From contig NC_088342.1 of assembly GCF_036884655.1 (NCBI RefSeq), positions 32,982,001-33,046,000 of the forward strand: a stretch of 64,000 nt of DNA, read 5' to 3'. The translations under genes and the position numbers were made by a program. Positions within the stretch are counted from its first letter, which is position 1. Every line of letters starts with the position of its first letter. This document shows positions 22,403 to 38,562 of this stretch, piece after piece. The notes under the pieces were generated by a model. That model was not told where the DNA came from and made no database searches. It saw only the letters and a list, made by a program, of their open reading frames with translations. The DNA is from Musa acuminata AAA Group (taxonomy: Eukaryota > Streptophyta > Magnoliopsida > Zingiberales > Musaceae).

Positions 22403-25400
22403 TAGATCTAACCGTGGAGGGGAATATTACAACAGAAATGACGGCTCAAGTGAATAACGTCGAGGACCATTTGCTCTATGCTTAGAGGAGTGTGGAATTA
22501 TCCCTCTGTATAAAATGCCAAGGTCACCTAACATGAATGGTGTAGTTGAAAGACGAAACTGCATACTTAAAGACATAGTAAGAAATATGATTTTTTAATC
22601 TACTTTGCCAGAGTCACCCTGAAGAGAAGCAATAAAAACTATAGCTTACATTCTTATAGAGTACCAATTAAAGCAACTACAAAAACACCTTATGAGCTTT
22701 GGACCGGAAGAAAGCCTAGTCTAAGACACTTTCATAGGTTGTCTATCTAAGACAAGGCTTTACAGGCCTAACGAAAAGAAATTGGAACCCCAAACAATAA
22801 GCAATTATTTTATTGGTTATTCTGAACGATCTAAGGGGTACAAATTTTATAATCTCAAATCAATAAATATTTTTGAGACGAGTATTGCTACAAGGATATT
22901 GAGTTTGGGGGGAGAAATAAGGTTAAAGACTTTACGTTTGAGGAAGAATTGGTTCAATTTAATCCAATTTATATAGTTGCCACTGATGTGGTAAATTCAA
23001 TACCTCAAAAGGATATAGTTATTTCAACTCTCATATAGTATAAGAAAATTATTCATGAGGATCAAACTCAACATCCATAAGAACATATGCCACAAGAGCT
23101 AGCACCTTTGTGATGATCCATTAGGGTAAGGAGGAGTGTCATTTCATATGATTATATGGTATTTCTCTGGGAACATGAAAAAAGTAGTGATATGATGGAA
23201 GATGATCCAATCAACTTCTGTCAAGCCATAGAGGATTCCAATTCTGATAAGTGGATTAAAGCAATGAATCAAGAGTATAAGTCCATACAAGACAATAAAG
23301 TTTGAGAACTTGTCCCATTACTAGAAGGAGTGAAACCTATTGGTTGTAAATGAATTTTTAAAACCAAAGGGGATTCTAATGGTAATGTGGAGAGATATAA
23401 TGCACGTCTTGTGGCAAAGGGCTATACTCAAAAAGAAGGGATTGACTTTAAATAAACCTCTCCGGTTTTAACGAATGACTCTTTTAGAATAATTATGGCT
23501 TTAGCCACACATTTTGATTTGGAGCTCTTTTAGATGGATGTCAAAATAACAATTCTCAATGGAAATATTGATGAAATAATTTATATGGTACAACCAGAAT
23601 ACTTTGTATCAAAAGAACCTAAAGAAAATAATATGTAAATTGATAAAATCTATCTATGAGATAAAACATATTGAATCTTGGATTTTGACGATGAAATCAA
23701 TTAATGAGTTTACGATCTAATGTACATTTAAGTGACGTAGGACTATATTCAATCAGGAAAGATAAATTGATTAAAGCGGTGGAATCAAAAGTTGGGCTAA
23801 AATGGAACATGTCAGAAGATTGGATGTCGGACCGGAGGAATGGTCGACATATCAGCAGAAGGCTTCGTGCCATGAGTTCGAGCATCGGGCCAAAAGGATC
23901 AGACATTGCACTAAGGAGATCGGGTGTTGCGGATATCAACATGTCGATTGGGCAATACATCATAAGAGAGGACGATATGCCGAAGGTTCGGGTGAAGCAT
24001 CGGATGAACCAATGACATGTTGGATAACTTAGAATTCTTACTTATAATAATTTGTCTAGATCGAAGTAGTTTTAGTTCTAATTGGATTGTTTAGAATGTA
24101 ATTAGACCAACTCAATTATGGGTTAACTCGGCCTGAATTGGGGTTATTTTGGGCCAAGTGGAAGGCCCAATTAGTGACCCATAGTTGGCCCAAGCTGTGA
24201 CACTGCCAGTTTAGGTGATAATATTGCTCAGATACAATCTCCCAGACTGTGTTAGGCGATGGTACCACCTAGTCTCAAACTAGCAGGCGGTGGTATTGCT
24301 AGTACCCCGAAAACCCAAGATGAGATCATTTGGTCCCTAAATTTGAATTCATTTGGGGCCTAAAAAAGCCCTACTCATCCTTACTCAGTAAACACATCAA
24401 TTGTGAGTTAAAGAAAAGAAAAATGCTATAGTAATATTATAAAAACTCGTCTCAAGCTCTCAGTATTATATATGAAGTTTAAGAGAGAGGTGAGGTTGTA
24501 AAGGTTATCTCCTAAACCGGTGAAAAGGAGAAAATGGGTGTAAAAGGATAGTTGATCTTCCTCCGTTGAAAGAAGATCGATAGTGAAAGCCGATGGCCTT
24601 GAGTGAAGAGGAATCAGGAGTGGATGCAGGTCACGATGATCGAACCACTATAAAACTTAGTTTGTATTTATATTTTGTTGTTTACCTTTATTGCAAACTG
24701 CTTTACTTGCTCATTACATTTTTATGAACGTTTTCGAGTTAAACATATTTCCAATATGATTTTATCGAACGAAATTTTCGAATCGATGTAATTTTTATCG
24801 TAAGCACTAATTCACACTCCCCCCCTCTTAGTGCCGATTTCGATCCTAACAAAACAAACATCCTTTTAGTAGTATCACAAATTTCATCAAGTAATTATCT
24901 CATTTGGTTTTAAGATGAATGTTGTTGATGATTGCATGTATCATAAATTCAGTGGGAGCAAATTTATTTTACTTATATTTTATACGGATGACATTCTGCT
25001 TGCCACTAATGATATAGACATATTGCACGAAACCAAGAGATTTTTATCTAGAAATTTTGAGATGAAAGATCTTGGTGATACCCCTTTTGTATTAGGAATC
25101 AAGATACACCGAGATAGATCGCGAGGTATTCTAGGATTATTACAAAGGAACTATATCGATAAAGTACTCAAAAGGTTTAGCATATAGGATTGTAAACCAG
25201 GAGACACCCCTATCACAAAGGGAGACAAGTTCAGTCTCAATTAGTGCCTTAAAAAAAATCTGGAAACTTAAGAAATGCAGAAGATTTCCTATGCATTAGC
25301 TTTAGGGAGTCTAATGTATGCACAGGTTTGTACGCGTCACGATATAATGTACATTGTTGGAATGTTAGATAGATACTTAAGCAATCATGGAATGAATCAT

Positions 25401-25524
25401 TGGAATGTAGCTAAAAGAGTCATGAGATATTTAAAGAGAACAAAAGATCATATGGGAGATCAGACCATTTGAAGATCATTGGATATTCTGACTCCGATTT
25501 TACTAGATGCTAAGACAATATGAT
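22396..25524 (+). pseudogene. Decayed copia integrase-RT remnant, copy 2
   Basis: Same remnant as copy 1. Here the RT tetrad reads YTDD (ACG at 24984-24986) and the ARG-Gln before DIMYIVG is Arg-His (near 25339). It ends in U3 by the unit definition used here. Confidence 0.9.
23669..24851 (+). mobile_element. Solo LTR nested in copia, copy 2
   Basis: Same LTR and same AAACA duplication as copy 1, so the insertion predates the tandem amplification. Confidence 0.85.
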
Positions 25525-26392
25525 TTAATATTCTCCGACACATTCAAAAATAATAATTAATTATAAAAATAATATATAATTAATCTAGAATTATACACAT
25601 GAATACATTTAATGAGACTTATATTTTATAATTTATAATTTATACAAATACTATATTGTGGAGCATGACATAGTTGTAATATGCTTAGACATCTAAGATT
25701 ACAATTAATTAAAGGTCAAAGAGAGTTAAGTTGGTAATTGCTGATTTATTTGGCAAATCAAAAATTTATGGCTATTGAATTGACTTGCTAAATACATAAG
25801 AAAGATCAGAAAAACTCAACCATATGACTTTAACTTAGTGTAAAAAAAAATCTAATTAATGAAATACGATGTTAATTTAAAGCTGAAGTAAATGCATTCT
25901 GAAAGTAGAAATTTATTCAGAAAAAAGGAAAGAAAAAAGTGTAAGAGTTGTTTGTATTAGTTTGAAAATAGTATCTCATTCATTTCAATATAGTGCTACT
26001 TGATTAACCTCTCATCAGATTCTATCGTTATTGTTGGAGAAGCATCTTATGCTTATATTTACAGTGTGCAAAACTAGGAGGAAAAAGAAAGGCCATGCTC
26101 AACATCAAACACAATGAAAAAGTATTGCATTTCGGAAGGAGATTATTATCAAACCATGAGTGCTTTCAACGTTCCCAAAAATGACGGCACAGTTCCAGTG
26201 GAAGAATAGTCAATACTCTGAAATTTGGAACCTATTTTTCTGAAGCAAAATCTCAAAATATATTATGCTGCAATGGAGCAATGGTTCAGTTCTTTTCATT
26301 GCAATCTGAGGCCATCAAAAAATTACAATCTGTCCAGAAAATTCAGACGTAAGTGAATTTGAACGATCCCTCCAAGTACTTCAACATCAAGG

Positions 26393-28221
26393 TCATTCTT
26401 CTTCCTCTCCTTTTACAACATCAACACTTGCTTTGATTTCAGAAGACTCACTTACAAGTAACATAAGCTCCTTGAAAAAGAAGTCTAACTTATTGCAGTC
26501 AAAATCTTCGATTGCCGATGATACTGTCGCTTTTGATCTTTGATGAGATTGTTTATTTTCTTGTTGTAGTTGAAAGTGATACATTCTCAGAGCATCGTCC
26601 GTGGAAATCTCTTGAACGGGCTTGTAAAGACTTTGAAACGTGCATCTGTCTTCAAGCTTCTTAACTAACTTTTCTTTGAATTGATCTGGGAGGTTTACAA
26701 ATGCACTACGAAATAATGTAGGAAAAATAAGATACCAAAATTCTTCTGCAGAAAGAGATCAGTAAATACTATCACTTTTCACCTTGTGATGCCTCTAACA
26801 ATTCCCCATTTGTAACCACTGCTTGCAGATTGCTTAAACCCAATGTTGAAGCCCTCTTGGGCAGAAGCTTCCTTTCCTGCAGATATACCATCTCGATAAC
26901 CCATATAAACTTTTGTCAAGGGTTCCATATGATACATCCTCAAGTTTAAAGCCCTAAAAGTTTTACTATGAAGAGTTTTGGACAAAGGATATGCATATCA
27001 TTTATAGATTGCAAGGATACTGTATAAAATTGATCATAACGCCTCTTCTGTTCTCTGTTTAAGTCAGCATCTGAGATTTCATTCAGAAGCCCATCATCAC
27101 ACCAAGAATCATCAGAAGCATGCTCTGGAACTAAAACTAACTCATTAGCATATTAAACTTTGTATTTGGTCAAAACAACCATGGCAGTATATCATACAAC
27201 TTCCACAAAAGGCATCATGTAAATGCTACATAAACACCAAAGAGACCAAAATGTCATCTAATATATCCATAATATAGTCACTAATTTGAGGAAGAATGAA
27301 ATTAAAATTTTAGTTTTGATGAAACTATACTCTGCACATGAATTGCTATGCATGCATCTAGGCCAATCAAATTCAATCGTCTCTGACTTTAAAGGAACAA
27401 TTCATTCGATTCCAAAATCTCCACATGTGCATGCTCGCTCAATAGCAGAAATGAAAAAGAAACAGTAAAACAATATGATGCATGAGCAATTAAATTAATT
27501 TATTAATAAAATAAATTTAATTTGTTTAGAGATATTTTACATATGTAATAACATGAAAATATCTACTCAACGAGGAGAAAAAGAAAGAAAAAATACAACA
27601 AAAAAGAAATCATATTATTGAAAATTACAAATCTTGATTGAATATCTTAAAGATTCATCTCTATAAAGATGAAAGATTATCAATCAAAAATATCATGAAG
27701 AGAGGAAGACTATTTCTCAAATCAAATCAGAAACGAAGAACAAGATATCATATATTTGATTTGATGCGATTGTAATTTTTTAAATTTCTGTAATTTTCTT
27801 TTTATTCTTATACTTGAGCATATAAAAATGGGCTATAACATTGTAATGTATGAATAAAAAAAGGATCCATGAATCAAGTTTTTTTCCTTTCCCACCTTGT
27901 GAGGCATGCGGAGGTGCAAGACTTCTATCCTAGGAGTGTTATCTTTGAGCCAATTGGATAGTTATACATTTGCTTATTATTTTTAGTTATTATCTTTCAC
28001 TTTTCTCTTTCTATTCCTCCACTATGAAAGTAATTTGTTGTTGCTCGTCCTACATGCCAACCAATATTGAACACTTCAAAATTAAATATACCATCACATA
28101 AGTCTCAGAGATATAACCGCAGTGCCTCACCACAATGCTAAAAACTTTGCAAATATCTAGTATTGGTAACAAACCTCATAGCAAACTTTTTACCTTCATC
28201 CTCTTGTGATGATCTAAGCAT
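26393..28221 (-). CDS. YAE1: Yae1-domain protein, copy 3
   Basis: Third copy, with exons 28221-28194, 27130-27021, 26904-26783 and 26705-26393. Same product and same candidate U12-type intron (27020-26905). Confidence 0.85.
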
Positions 28222-28850
28222 GTCCTACAAATAAATCAATTTGTTCCAAAGAGAAACAGAAGAATAGAAATAGCAGGTGCCACCAATTCCACCAAGTAAA
28301 CCTTTTTCATATAAAAATATGACCAAAAGTATCAAATTTATGAGGAAAAAAAAAGCTCACTGAGGGAAAGAACAAGGGTGATCTAGAAGTTGTCCGCTTG
28401 CGGAGGGAGGGCAGCCATCAGAGTTAGAGCTTATCGGGAGAATCACATCAATCGGATCGATAAGCAGCAAAAACACATAGTCCTAGATTAATCATGAGGA
28501 CCAGATTGATGGCGGAAAAGAATCTTGCACTGCATCTTCTTTAGGGTTTTCGAACTAGAAAAGTGCGAGAAGGGAATTGGGGGCTAACCGTGAAGTTCTG
28601 AACAAGATATGGTCGATTGTAATGCATTAAATAAATTTGTGAGAGAGTAGGGAACTCTCTTCTTTCCTTAGAGAGAGAAGCTCTGGGTTTCTAAGGCGAT
28701 AAGGACAACCCCATTGCCTTCTCCCTCCTTAATTCCACCTTTGATGCGACCCAACCACACCCTTCCCCACCCCCCCCCCGCCCCCAACTACTGGCTTCAC
28801 ATCCCCTACTTGGCTCTCTCCTTGCATCCATTGTTGTTCCCCTCCCTAGG

Positions 28851-29967
28851 GTGTCATCATCTTCTTCTGTGGTGTCGATCCCTTCAGTTAGGGTTCCTGG
28901 AGTGATGCCAAGCCAGACCCCTAAGGTTTTCTCCTTTGGCAAGTACCAAGAAAAATGGGCCACTCCATCGGGATCCTTCCAATGCCCCTCCGCCTTCCAA
29001 GAAGAGCCAATTGGATGGCCCTTTCACTGGAAAGAGCATCTCTTAGGCATTGATGTTAATTGGTCCTTCATATGGGCCAGATGCAAGTTCACTACTATCT
29101 TCTTCTTTGTTTAACCGGATCTATGATGCTTCTAAGGATTTCATCGAATTTGACGAAAAAACTCCTCATGAATGGCAAAAACCTTGAATATCTAGTTTGA
29201 TCAATCATTTCCTCCGACTTCGACTTTGGATTTCCTGAAATATGTGGTTTCTCACTAATGGAAATGTTCTTTGGTGTCCCAAGTGATCAATTTGGCTTAA
29301 GGTTTTTATTTGCTTTCAATTTTTTTCTAAAGCGGAGGTTGTTCGCATCCTCACCGAGGGACCATGGACCATTCGAGGGGAGGTTTTGTATCTGATGCCC
29401 AAGAAAGCTAATTTCCAGCCTCTCACAGAGAGGATCTCATCTGTCCCTATCTAGGTGTAGTTCGTCAATCTTCCTTTGGAGTACTGGAACAGAATGTGTT
29501 ATTAATCTTGGTTCTCTCCTAGGTCGTCCCCTAAAGAATGATGAATGTTCTTTCTCGTTTGAAAGGGGTCGATATGTAAGGTTAGTATAGAAATCGATCT
29601 TTCAAAACCCCATAAGCAGTATGACTGGGTCACCTAAAGAAAGGAATTTTCCAAACTGTTTCATATGAGAATTTACCTTTGGTGTGTTTCAAGTATAGTT
29701 GTGTGGGTCATAAAGTGGATTTGCCCTCTAGTTTCGATGACTTCTTTGACTTCCTCCCTTGTTTTTCTGGACTCTTCTCACAAGGCCGACCCCCAAAAGG
29801 GTGTGGAGCAACCCCCTTCCGATTTAGATGGCTCTATTACCCTAAGGGAGGTTGGGTCTTCTCACTTAGAGCTGGACCTCTTTGGTCCATGGATTAAAGT
29901 TGAGAAGCGTTGCCCGATTGGTCGTCGGCACAGCCAAGCCAACGCTGATCGAAATCGATCGGAATAG
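28851..29967 (+). pseudogene. LINE-type ORF1 remnant, copy 3
   Basis: Same remnant. The poly-C run just upstream (about 28770-28780) has one extra C relative to the other copies, which only changes which spurious frames are open. Confidence 0.75.
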
Positions 29968-30063
29968 GGGGGTGGGGTGGTGCCATGTCGAGGAAGCGAT
30001 CGAGGCCATTGGTTTCCTCTGCTCCTTGAGATATTGGCACACATACAGGTCACATGCCCCCTA

Positions 30064-30477
30064 CACTATAAGAAAAATAGTTATTAACCATGAACAAAAG
30101 TTGTCACTAAAAGAATTAGTGCAAAATGAGCCATCACTAGCTTCCGTCAGCATAGATCTCGTGGCTAAAAGTTTTAGTAACAAAAAAAGACACATATGTC
30201 ATTAAATTATAGTTTTTAGTGATAGTTTATATTTGTAGCTAAAACATTAAATTCTATCGCTAAAAATAAATAAATTGATAAATTAATATTTCTGTGACAA
30301 CAATTGGTTATGAACACTTCTGTCACTAAAAGAATTGACTAACAATTTTAGTGACAATATAATTAACTCTTACTGATTAAATGGAAAAGATAATAATAAT
30401 TTAGTGATGGCTTGACCTGTCACTAAAATATAAAAAAAATTAGTAATGGATTATTTGAGTGTCACTATACTGTCAAT
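30064..30477 (+). mobile_element. CACTA transposon end, copy 3
   Basis: Same terminus and subterminal repeats as copy 1. Confidence 0.6.
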
Positions 30478-31159
30478 AATAATTTTATTAATTACCTATC
30501 AATTTTTAATAATTTCAAAATCATACCAAAACTTTTTCATAAATTCAAGATAAAATTATTGATATTTGAAACTTCACATTACAATCTTTATTTTATCCAA
30601 AAATCAATATCAAAGTGAGACAATTATAAATTCCACATCATCTCGAAAAAAAATACATCAAGATATCTTTATATCTTCATTCTTGAACTCTCCTGTGTCA
30701 TCTTGTGCATCTTGCGTGAAGTCACAATTGCACAATATATACAGACAAGTCACAATTGTTAGAGTTGCATAGTAGAGTTGAATAGTCCATCACTATTATC
30801 CCATGTTTGCAAATGCAAATGGTTAAGAAGGTGAGGAAACTGAAACCCTATTCTTCACACATTATTTCTTGCTATTATACTATGGAGGTATATGCAAGTT
30901 TTCCTTTATGTCAACCTACTGCTGACATTACATACTTTTTATTTTCAGAGTTAAGAACTGTTGTATATGAAAATAAAAGCAATTTTATGGTTGATTTCAT
31001 TGATAAAACATAAACATGTCAAGATTGTTAGCAGTCCATAACAAGTTTCTAGTGTACTGCAGCCTAAAATTGGAATCCAAAATCAGATTAAAGCTTTCTA
31101 AAAGATATACCTCTTAAGTGAAGTAAAGCAGCATGCAAGCTTAGATATATCAGTGTTGC

Positions 31160-32415
31160 CAAGCATTGAAATAAAGTGATATAGAAACAGAAAATATCGA
31201 AGTCAAGTTCATCTTCCTAAGCGAGGGGAGGCCCGAAGCGCGTCGCTTGGGCGCTCGCCCGAGCCCAGGCGTCGGGCGAGCACCCGGGTTAAACCCAGCG
31301 ACCGAACCAGCGTTTTAGGTCTGGTTCAATCTCCGGTGCTTTAGTTGGTCCAATCGAACCAACTAAAGCACCGATATCAGCCTTCTTCTCACGACTTCCC
31401 CAACTCTAACCCCGCTCGCCACTTCCACTCCCACTGCCGCTGCCACTGCTACCGCTATCGCTGCCACTATCGTCGCTCGTCGCTCTTGCTCTCGCTGCCG
31501 CTGCCACTGTCGTCGCTCGCCGCTCCTGCTCTCGCTCCCCCCTGCTCGCTGCTACCGCTGCCACTATCGCCGCTCCCGCTGCCACTACTCGCTGTTACTG
31601 CTGTCGCTGCCACTATCGTCGCTCGCCACTCCTGCTCCCGTTGACACTGTTGCCGCTCCCGCTGCCTCTGCTCGCTACTACTGCTGCTGCTGCCACTATC
31701 GCCGCTCGCCGCTCCTACTCCCGCTACTCGTTACTACCACTGTCGTTGCCACTGTCGCCGCTCCCGTTGCCATCGCTCGCCGCTACCGCTGCCGCTGCCA
31801 CTATCGCTTCTCGTTGCTACCGCTGCCGCTGCTCTCAGTCAGTAGCCTCAGTCTTCCTCTTACTCACACTCTTCTTACTTCAATAGTATACTGTTATCAA
31901 TATATTAACAATATGCTACTAACCAAGGTTCGTCGTACCGTACCGTACAGGCGTTTCGACCCGAGCTCGGTACGGTACGGTACGGTACCGGTGTACCGGG
32001 CGGTACATCAGGGCGTACCGAACAATTTTATACTTTTTTCATACTGTAGCACTGTAGCGGTATTCGGGCGATCCGCATACCGGTAACCTATCGGATCGGT
32101 ACGTACCGCCGGGTACGGATGGTACGCTTCGGTATGATAGACCTTGCTACTAACTATATACTAGTAATAGTATTTTTATTTATTAGATTAATAATATATT
32201 ATTTTGATTTTAATACTATTAATTTTTATTTATTTAAAATTATTATTAGGTTTCAGAATAAATGATATATTTTTATTTAAATAAATATATTTATTAATTA
32301 TATTATATATTTTTATATTTTAGCGTCTCGCTTCACTCAGACGAACGCCTAGCACCTCGGACGTTTTTGGACCTGAGCACCTTTTGGCACCTAGCGCCTT
32401 TTCAATCAATGCTTG
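31160..32415. mobile_element. Unclassified TIR element, copy 3
   Basis: Same ends as copy 1 and one base longer (extra T in the nested MITE). T at 31527 in the CGCTGCC repeat is shared only with U4. Confidence 0.5.
31924..32146. mobile_element. hAT-type MITE, copy 3
   Basis: 223 bp; one inserted T near 32062 (GGTATTCGGG). CTACTAAC flanks it on both sides. Confidence 0.75.
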
Positions 32416-32523
32416 TAACAAAATTGCAAACTCTCTTTAATGCATCTCAACTCCCAAAGCTTTGACAACAAGTTGAGAACAACTTATAGCTAAACAATGA
32501 AAAACAAGACCAAGTTTATATAC

Positions 32524-33104
32524 CATTTATGCCCTCCATTCCAGCTCTGACAATAGGCCGAGCACTTGAGTAGCTGCGGAAGGACCAAAAACTCTTATCT
32601 ACAAAACATAAATAAATGTTACACAATGGCACTTCCCGTGATTCACCATCCAAATTCGAGCAATCAACAATCCAAATAACATAATTAATCAAATTAAAGC
32701 CCCACGCCCCCACAATCCAAACCCTAATTGAGATTTCCCAAGAGGATCCGCCACGATGAACCTCACGAGAAACATAGAAGAAAAGGCGTAATCCAAATAG
32801 AACCGAGAATCCACGCAGAACAAATACAACCCTGAGCAATTAAACGGAAATCGAGACGAGCTCCATAGCAAAAGAAACAAGAGCATATCAATGCGTCGCA
32901 ATAGGAACGGGGTAGGAGAAAGGAGTGGAGGCAAACCTGGGGGCAGGGCCCGACGACGGGATCGATCGCCTGAGGAGCAAAGGTAGGGGTTTTCGACGAG
33001 CGGGACAACTGGGTGGGACGAGTGAAGCTCCGTCTCTCGATCTCGTCTTCCTCGCCCGCTCCTATTTCGCTGTTGGTGGCGACGCACGGACGTGAGGGGA
33101 TCAT
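32524..33104 (-). pseudogene. 5' exons of the unrecognised MIPSRP-type gene, copy 3
   Basis: Same exon blocks as copy 1. The G at 32477 in the downstream intron is shared only with U5. The second palindrome copy in this unit (37324 on) does not include these exons. Confidence 0.4.
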
Positions 33105-33197
33105 TAAATCGCAACTACAGAGAGAAGCAGTGTAGAACGAGGAGGTCGAGGAGCAGTGACGGCCAGGACCGAAGAGCCAAGTAAGAATCCGCCATTT

Positions 33198-35157
<1,960 letters not shown>

Positions 35158-37323
35158 CATTATAGTGTTTGTCAAGTAAAGTATAATCTGTCACAATCAA
35201 AAAAAATTCTTATCACGAAATAGGAATTTCGTCTTCCATAGCAATCCACTTGCATGTGTACAAATGTATAAATCGTATTACATGGGAGTTCCTTATAAAG
35301 TCGTATCATTATCAATAGTTCTGAATAATATAAAGTAGCTAACAGTACAGTACTGAATCATAAAAAGGACCAGCTTCAGATATCCTTCGATTCTTATGAT
35401 GAGTCCCTCTACTAGTCGATCTAAATTAAATGCCTTGTCCCTTGTGATAAACATTATAAATATGAGTTCCTAGTGCATATCTATCAATCAAAGACAACAA
35501 ATTAATGCTGCTGCTTTTTTTATTTAATCTTGAATCTAGAAAGGATCATACCTTCTAGCAAGTTAAAGACAGCAAAAAAGAAACAATTAAATTGTGAAGG
35601 AATCGATGCATAAGGAAATGAGGTGCATCAATGTTCCAGAGTCGAAAAATTAAATGATGGATAGGAAAATTGAAAAGGTGTCAATGATATTCTAATTCAT
35701 TGTAATATAATCACTCATACAGCATGTACCAGGGCAAAAAATTCTGAAACGAACTAACAGACAAAAAATAAGATATAAAAAGAAAATTAGGTAGGTAATA
35801 ATAAGCTTGAAAGATCCCACATCAATTAATTTATTAAGACAAATTGAATCAAAAACATTATTCACCAACTATTACCCTTATTTCATATAAATTTGCACAC
35901 CATTTAATCTCTCGTATTATATTACGATACCATTTAAGGAGATTTGGAAGCAATCATGTGCATAGCGACAATTTCAGCTCAATATTACCTAAACTTATGC
36001 GCTAATTCTACTCGCAAGCTATAAAGGCGTACAATTAAATGAAAACCTAGATTTCCAAGAAACAACCAAATAATCAAGGACAAGAAAATAAAATACTAAC
36101 AAGATGTTGCAAGCAGAAACAACAATCCAAGAACATAGCCAGAAAAAACCCAATAAAGGGAATCTAACCACACGAGGACGATTCGACACCTAGGGTTGCA
36201 TCCTCTGAGACAAACAAGTAGAAGAAACCCAATAACACAAGAGGGCAAGCACGACAACTACCTCAGATTAGAAGGCAACGACGAAACCCCGTGAGAGAGG
36301 AGAGAGGAGAGAGGCGGCGGCGGCGATGGAGAAGAAGCGGATCTCGCGGTGGCGATGGAGAAGAAGCGGATCTCGCGGTCCCCTCTCCGACCAACAGATA
36401 AAGAGGTAAATGGAAACGGAGAAAGGAGAGGCAGACGAGGACAAGAGAGGCATATCTGTAGCGATTCCCATGAATGCAAAATTGTTACCCGCGCAGATAC
36501 CAGCGCATCAATGGCCCACCCAGAATGGCCCCGTTCATAAGATTTCAATAACAATGCGAGTAGCTTGTAAGGTACCGGGCTAAAGTGCATAAAAGTATTT
36601 CCAGGGAACAATACAGTGAGGTCGAGCGCATCCTATCGAAGTGGGTATAAGCCAGCGTGATTGCATCGAGATTCGTGTGATTGGTAAATCTAACGGTAAA
36701 AAAATTTTGGCTGCATCTTCATATGGCCCATCTCGAGCGCATCGTATCACACCGAAGAATGATAATTATAGACAGCCTCGTGGACGCCAATTGACCGCGT
36801 TGCGCGTCTCAAATTGATATGAGAGTGGTCTCGTCAATATAGAAGATGCAAAGGTAAGGGAACCTCGTCCGTGGATTCTTGTCGATGGGAGACGTGGATG
36901 ACCATAAGCCTGAGAGCTGCAGCGGCGGTTGGGTTCAATCCGAACCCCACCGACCCAATCTGGGTTCAACCTCAATTCGATACCCAAACCTAATATTTAT
37001 TTGTATATGCATGTGTGTTGGATCAGTCTGATCTATATAGATGGCCAATAAAGGTCATCCGTGATGAGTCAATCCAGAACAAAACTATGTCTTATAACTA
37101 GAACGAAGGTATTCGAATCGACTTAACTAAGGTCCTAAATTTTTGTCTATGGGATATATCAAAACTTATCAGGTCTAATCAAACCAAACCCAAATCTAAT
37201 TTGCTTAGTTTCATACATGACTCAGATCAGTTTTAAATTTTCTCAACCTTTTAGCTAGTTGGGACGATTAAAGTCGACACAACTCATCCTTCCTTATTGC
37301 CGATTCGATACCCAATCCGAACC
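35158..37323. other. Single-copy DNA found only in U3
   Basis: 2,166 bp with no match elsewhere in the window. 35158-36250 is AT-rich and intron-like. 36250-36620 is GC-richer and, on the minus strand, resembles the 5' end of a plant gene: a CT-rich leader, and CCCTAGGTGTCG and CAACCCTAGG runs near 36190. It holds a 29-bp tandem duplication (GGCGATGGAGAAGAAGCGGA plus TCTCGCGGT) at about 36323-36380. 36880-37323 has two copies of CAATCCGAACCCCACCG, near 36936 and 37312. I recognise no protein here. Confidence 0.7.
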
Positions 37324-38311
37324 CCACCGTCTCTCTCTCTCACTCTCCCTGCCTCCGGGGGTGATATGGCGAGGGCGTCTCATGCTTAGTGACGCGGTTG
37401 ATATCGGATTCGGGGAGTGGCCTCCGGAGCCGTCGGATCCGGGTGGGGTTGCAGCCGCCGCCGTTCTCCCTGTAGTTGCGATTTAATGATCCCCTCACGT
37501 CCGTGCGTTTTAATGATCCCCTCACGTTCCTCGCCCGCTCCTATTTCGCTGTTGGTGGCGACGCACGGACGTGCGTTTTAATGATCCCCTCACGTCCGTG
37601 CGTTTTAATGATCCCCTCACGTCCGTGCGTTCTCCGCTCAAAATGGTGACGCACGGACGTGAGGGGATCATTAAAACGCACGGACGGACGTGAGGGGATC
37701 ATTAAATCGCACGGACGTGAGGGGATCATTAAAACGCACGGACGTGAGGGGATCATTAAAACGCACGTCCGTGCGTCGCCACCAACAGCGAAATAGGAGC
37801 GGGCGAGGAACGTGAGGGGATCATTAAAACGCACGGACGTGAGGGGATCATTAAATCGCAACTACAGGGAGAACGGCGGCGGCTGCAACCCCACCAGGAT
37901 CCGACGGCTCCGGAGGCCACTCCCCGAATCCGATATCAACCGCGTCACTAAGCATGAGACGCCCTCGCCATATCACCCCCGGAGGCAGGGAGAGTGAGAG
38001 AGAGAGACGGTGGAAATGGCGGATTCTTACTTGGCTCTTCGGTCCTGGCCGTCACTGCTCCTCGACCTCCTCGTTCTACACTGCTTCTCTCTGTAGTTGC
38101 GATTTAATGATCCCCTCACGTCCGTGCGTTTTAATGATCCCCTCACGTTCCTCGCCCGCTCCTATTTCGCTATTGGTGGCGACGCACGGACGTGCGTTTT
38201 AATGATCCCCTCACGTCCGTGCGTTTTAATGATCCCCTCACGTCCGTGCGATTTAATGATCCCCTCACGTCCGTCCGTGCGTTTTAATGATCCCCTCACG
38301 TCCGTGCGTCG
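37324..38311. repeat. Palindrome with 27-bp repeat array, copy 3b (left arm truncated)
   Basis: Centred on 37668.5. The left arm begins at 37324, so only 37324-38013 can pair. The direct array follows to 38311. Confidence 0.9.
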
Positions 38312-38562
38312 CCATTTTTCTTGGTACTTGCCAAAGGAGAAAACCTTAGGGTCAAATACTCATCTTGTAAATGAGCTTACAACAACATAATCAAATTAAT
38401 ATTTTATTTATAAAAAATTAATTTATTTTAAGCTTTCGATTTTTGGTAAGTTAGTCTACGTCGGTTTTGACACGAATTGAAATGTTTGTCGGCGCTCTCT
38501 CTCTGTCTTAGAACTATTTTCTTGGCAACGAGGATATGAAAACAAAAATGAACAAACCCTCA

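Larger units (their letters stand above)
12660..25358. repeat. Tandem unit U2 (about 12.70 kb)
   Basis: Second unit. It is collinear with U1 at a fixed offset of 12659 up to the AT microsatellite and 12699 after it. The 40-bp difference is entirely microsatellite length. It shares some variants with U4, such as T at 15213 and A at 15888. Confidence 0.97.

Noticed and set aside
35158..35168. CATTATAGTG after the long AT tract, as a possible CACTA right end
   Set aside because: No AAAAATAG-like inverted terminus or subterminal repeats precede it, and it occurs only in U3.
36258..36611. 117-codon minus-strand frame in the U3 single-copy DNA
   Set aside because: Composition is that of a CT-rich 5' UTR with Ser/Pro/Leu bias; no recognisable domain, and no homologue comes to mind.
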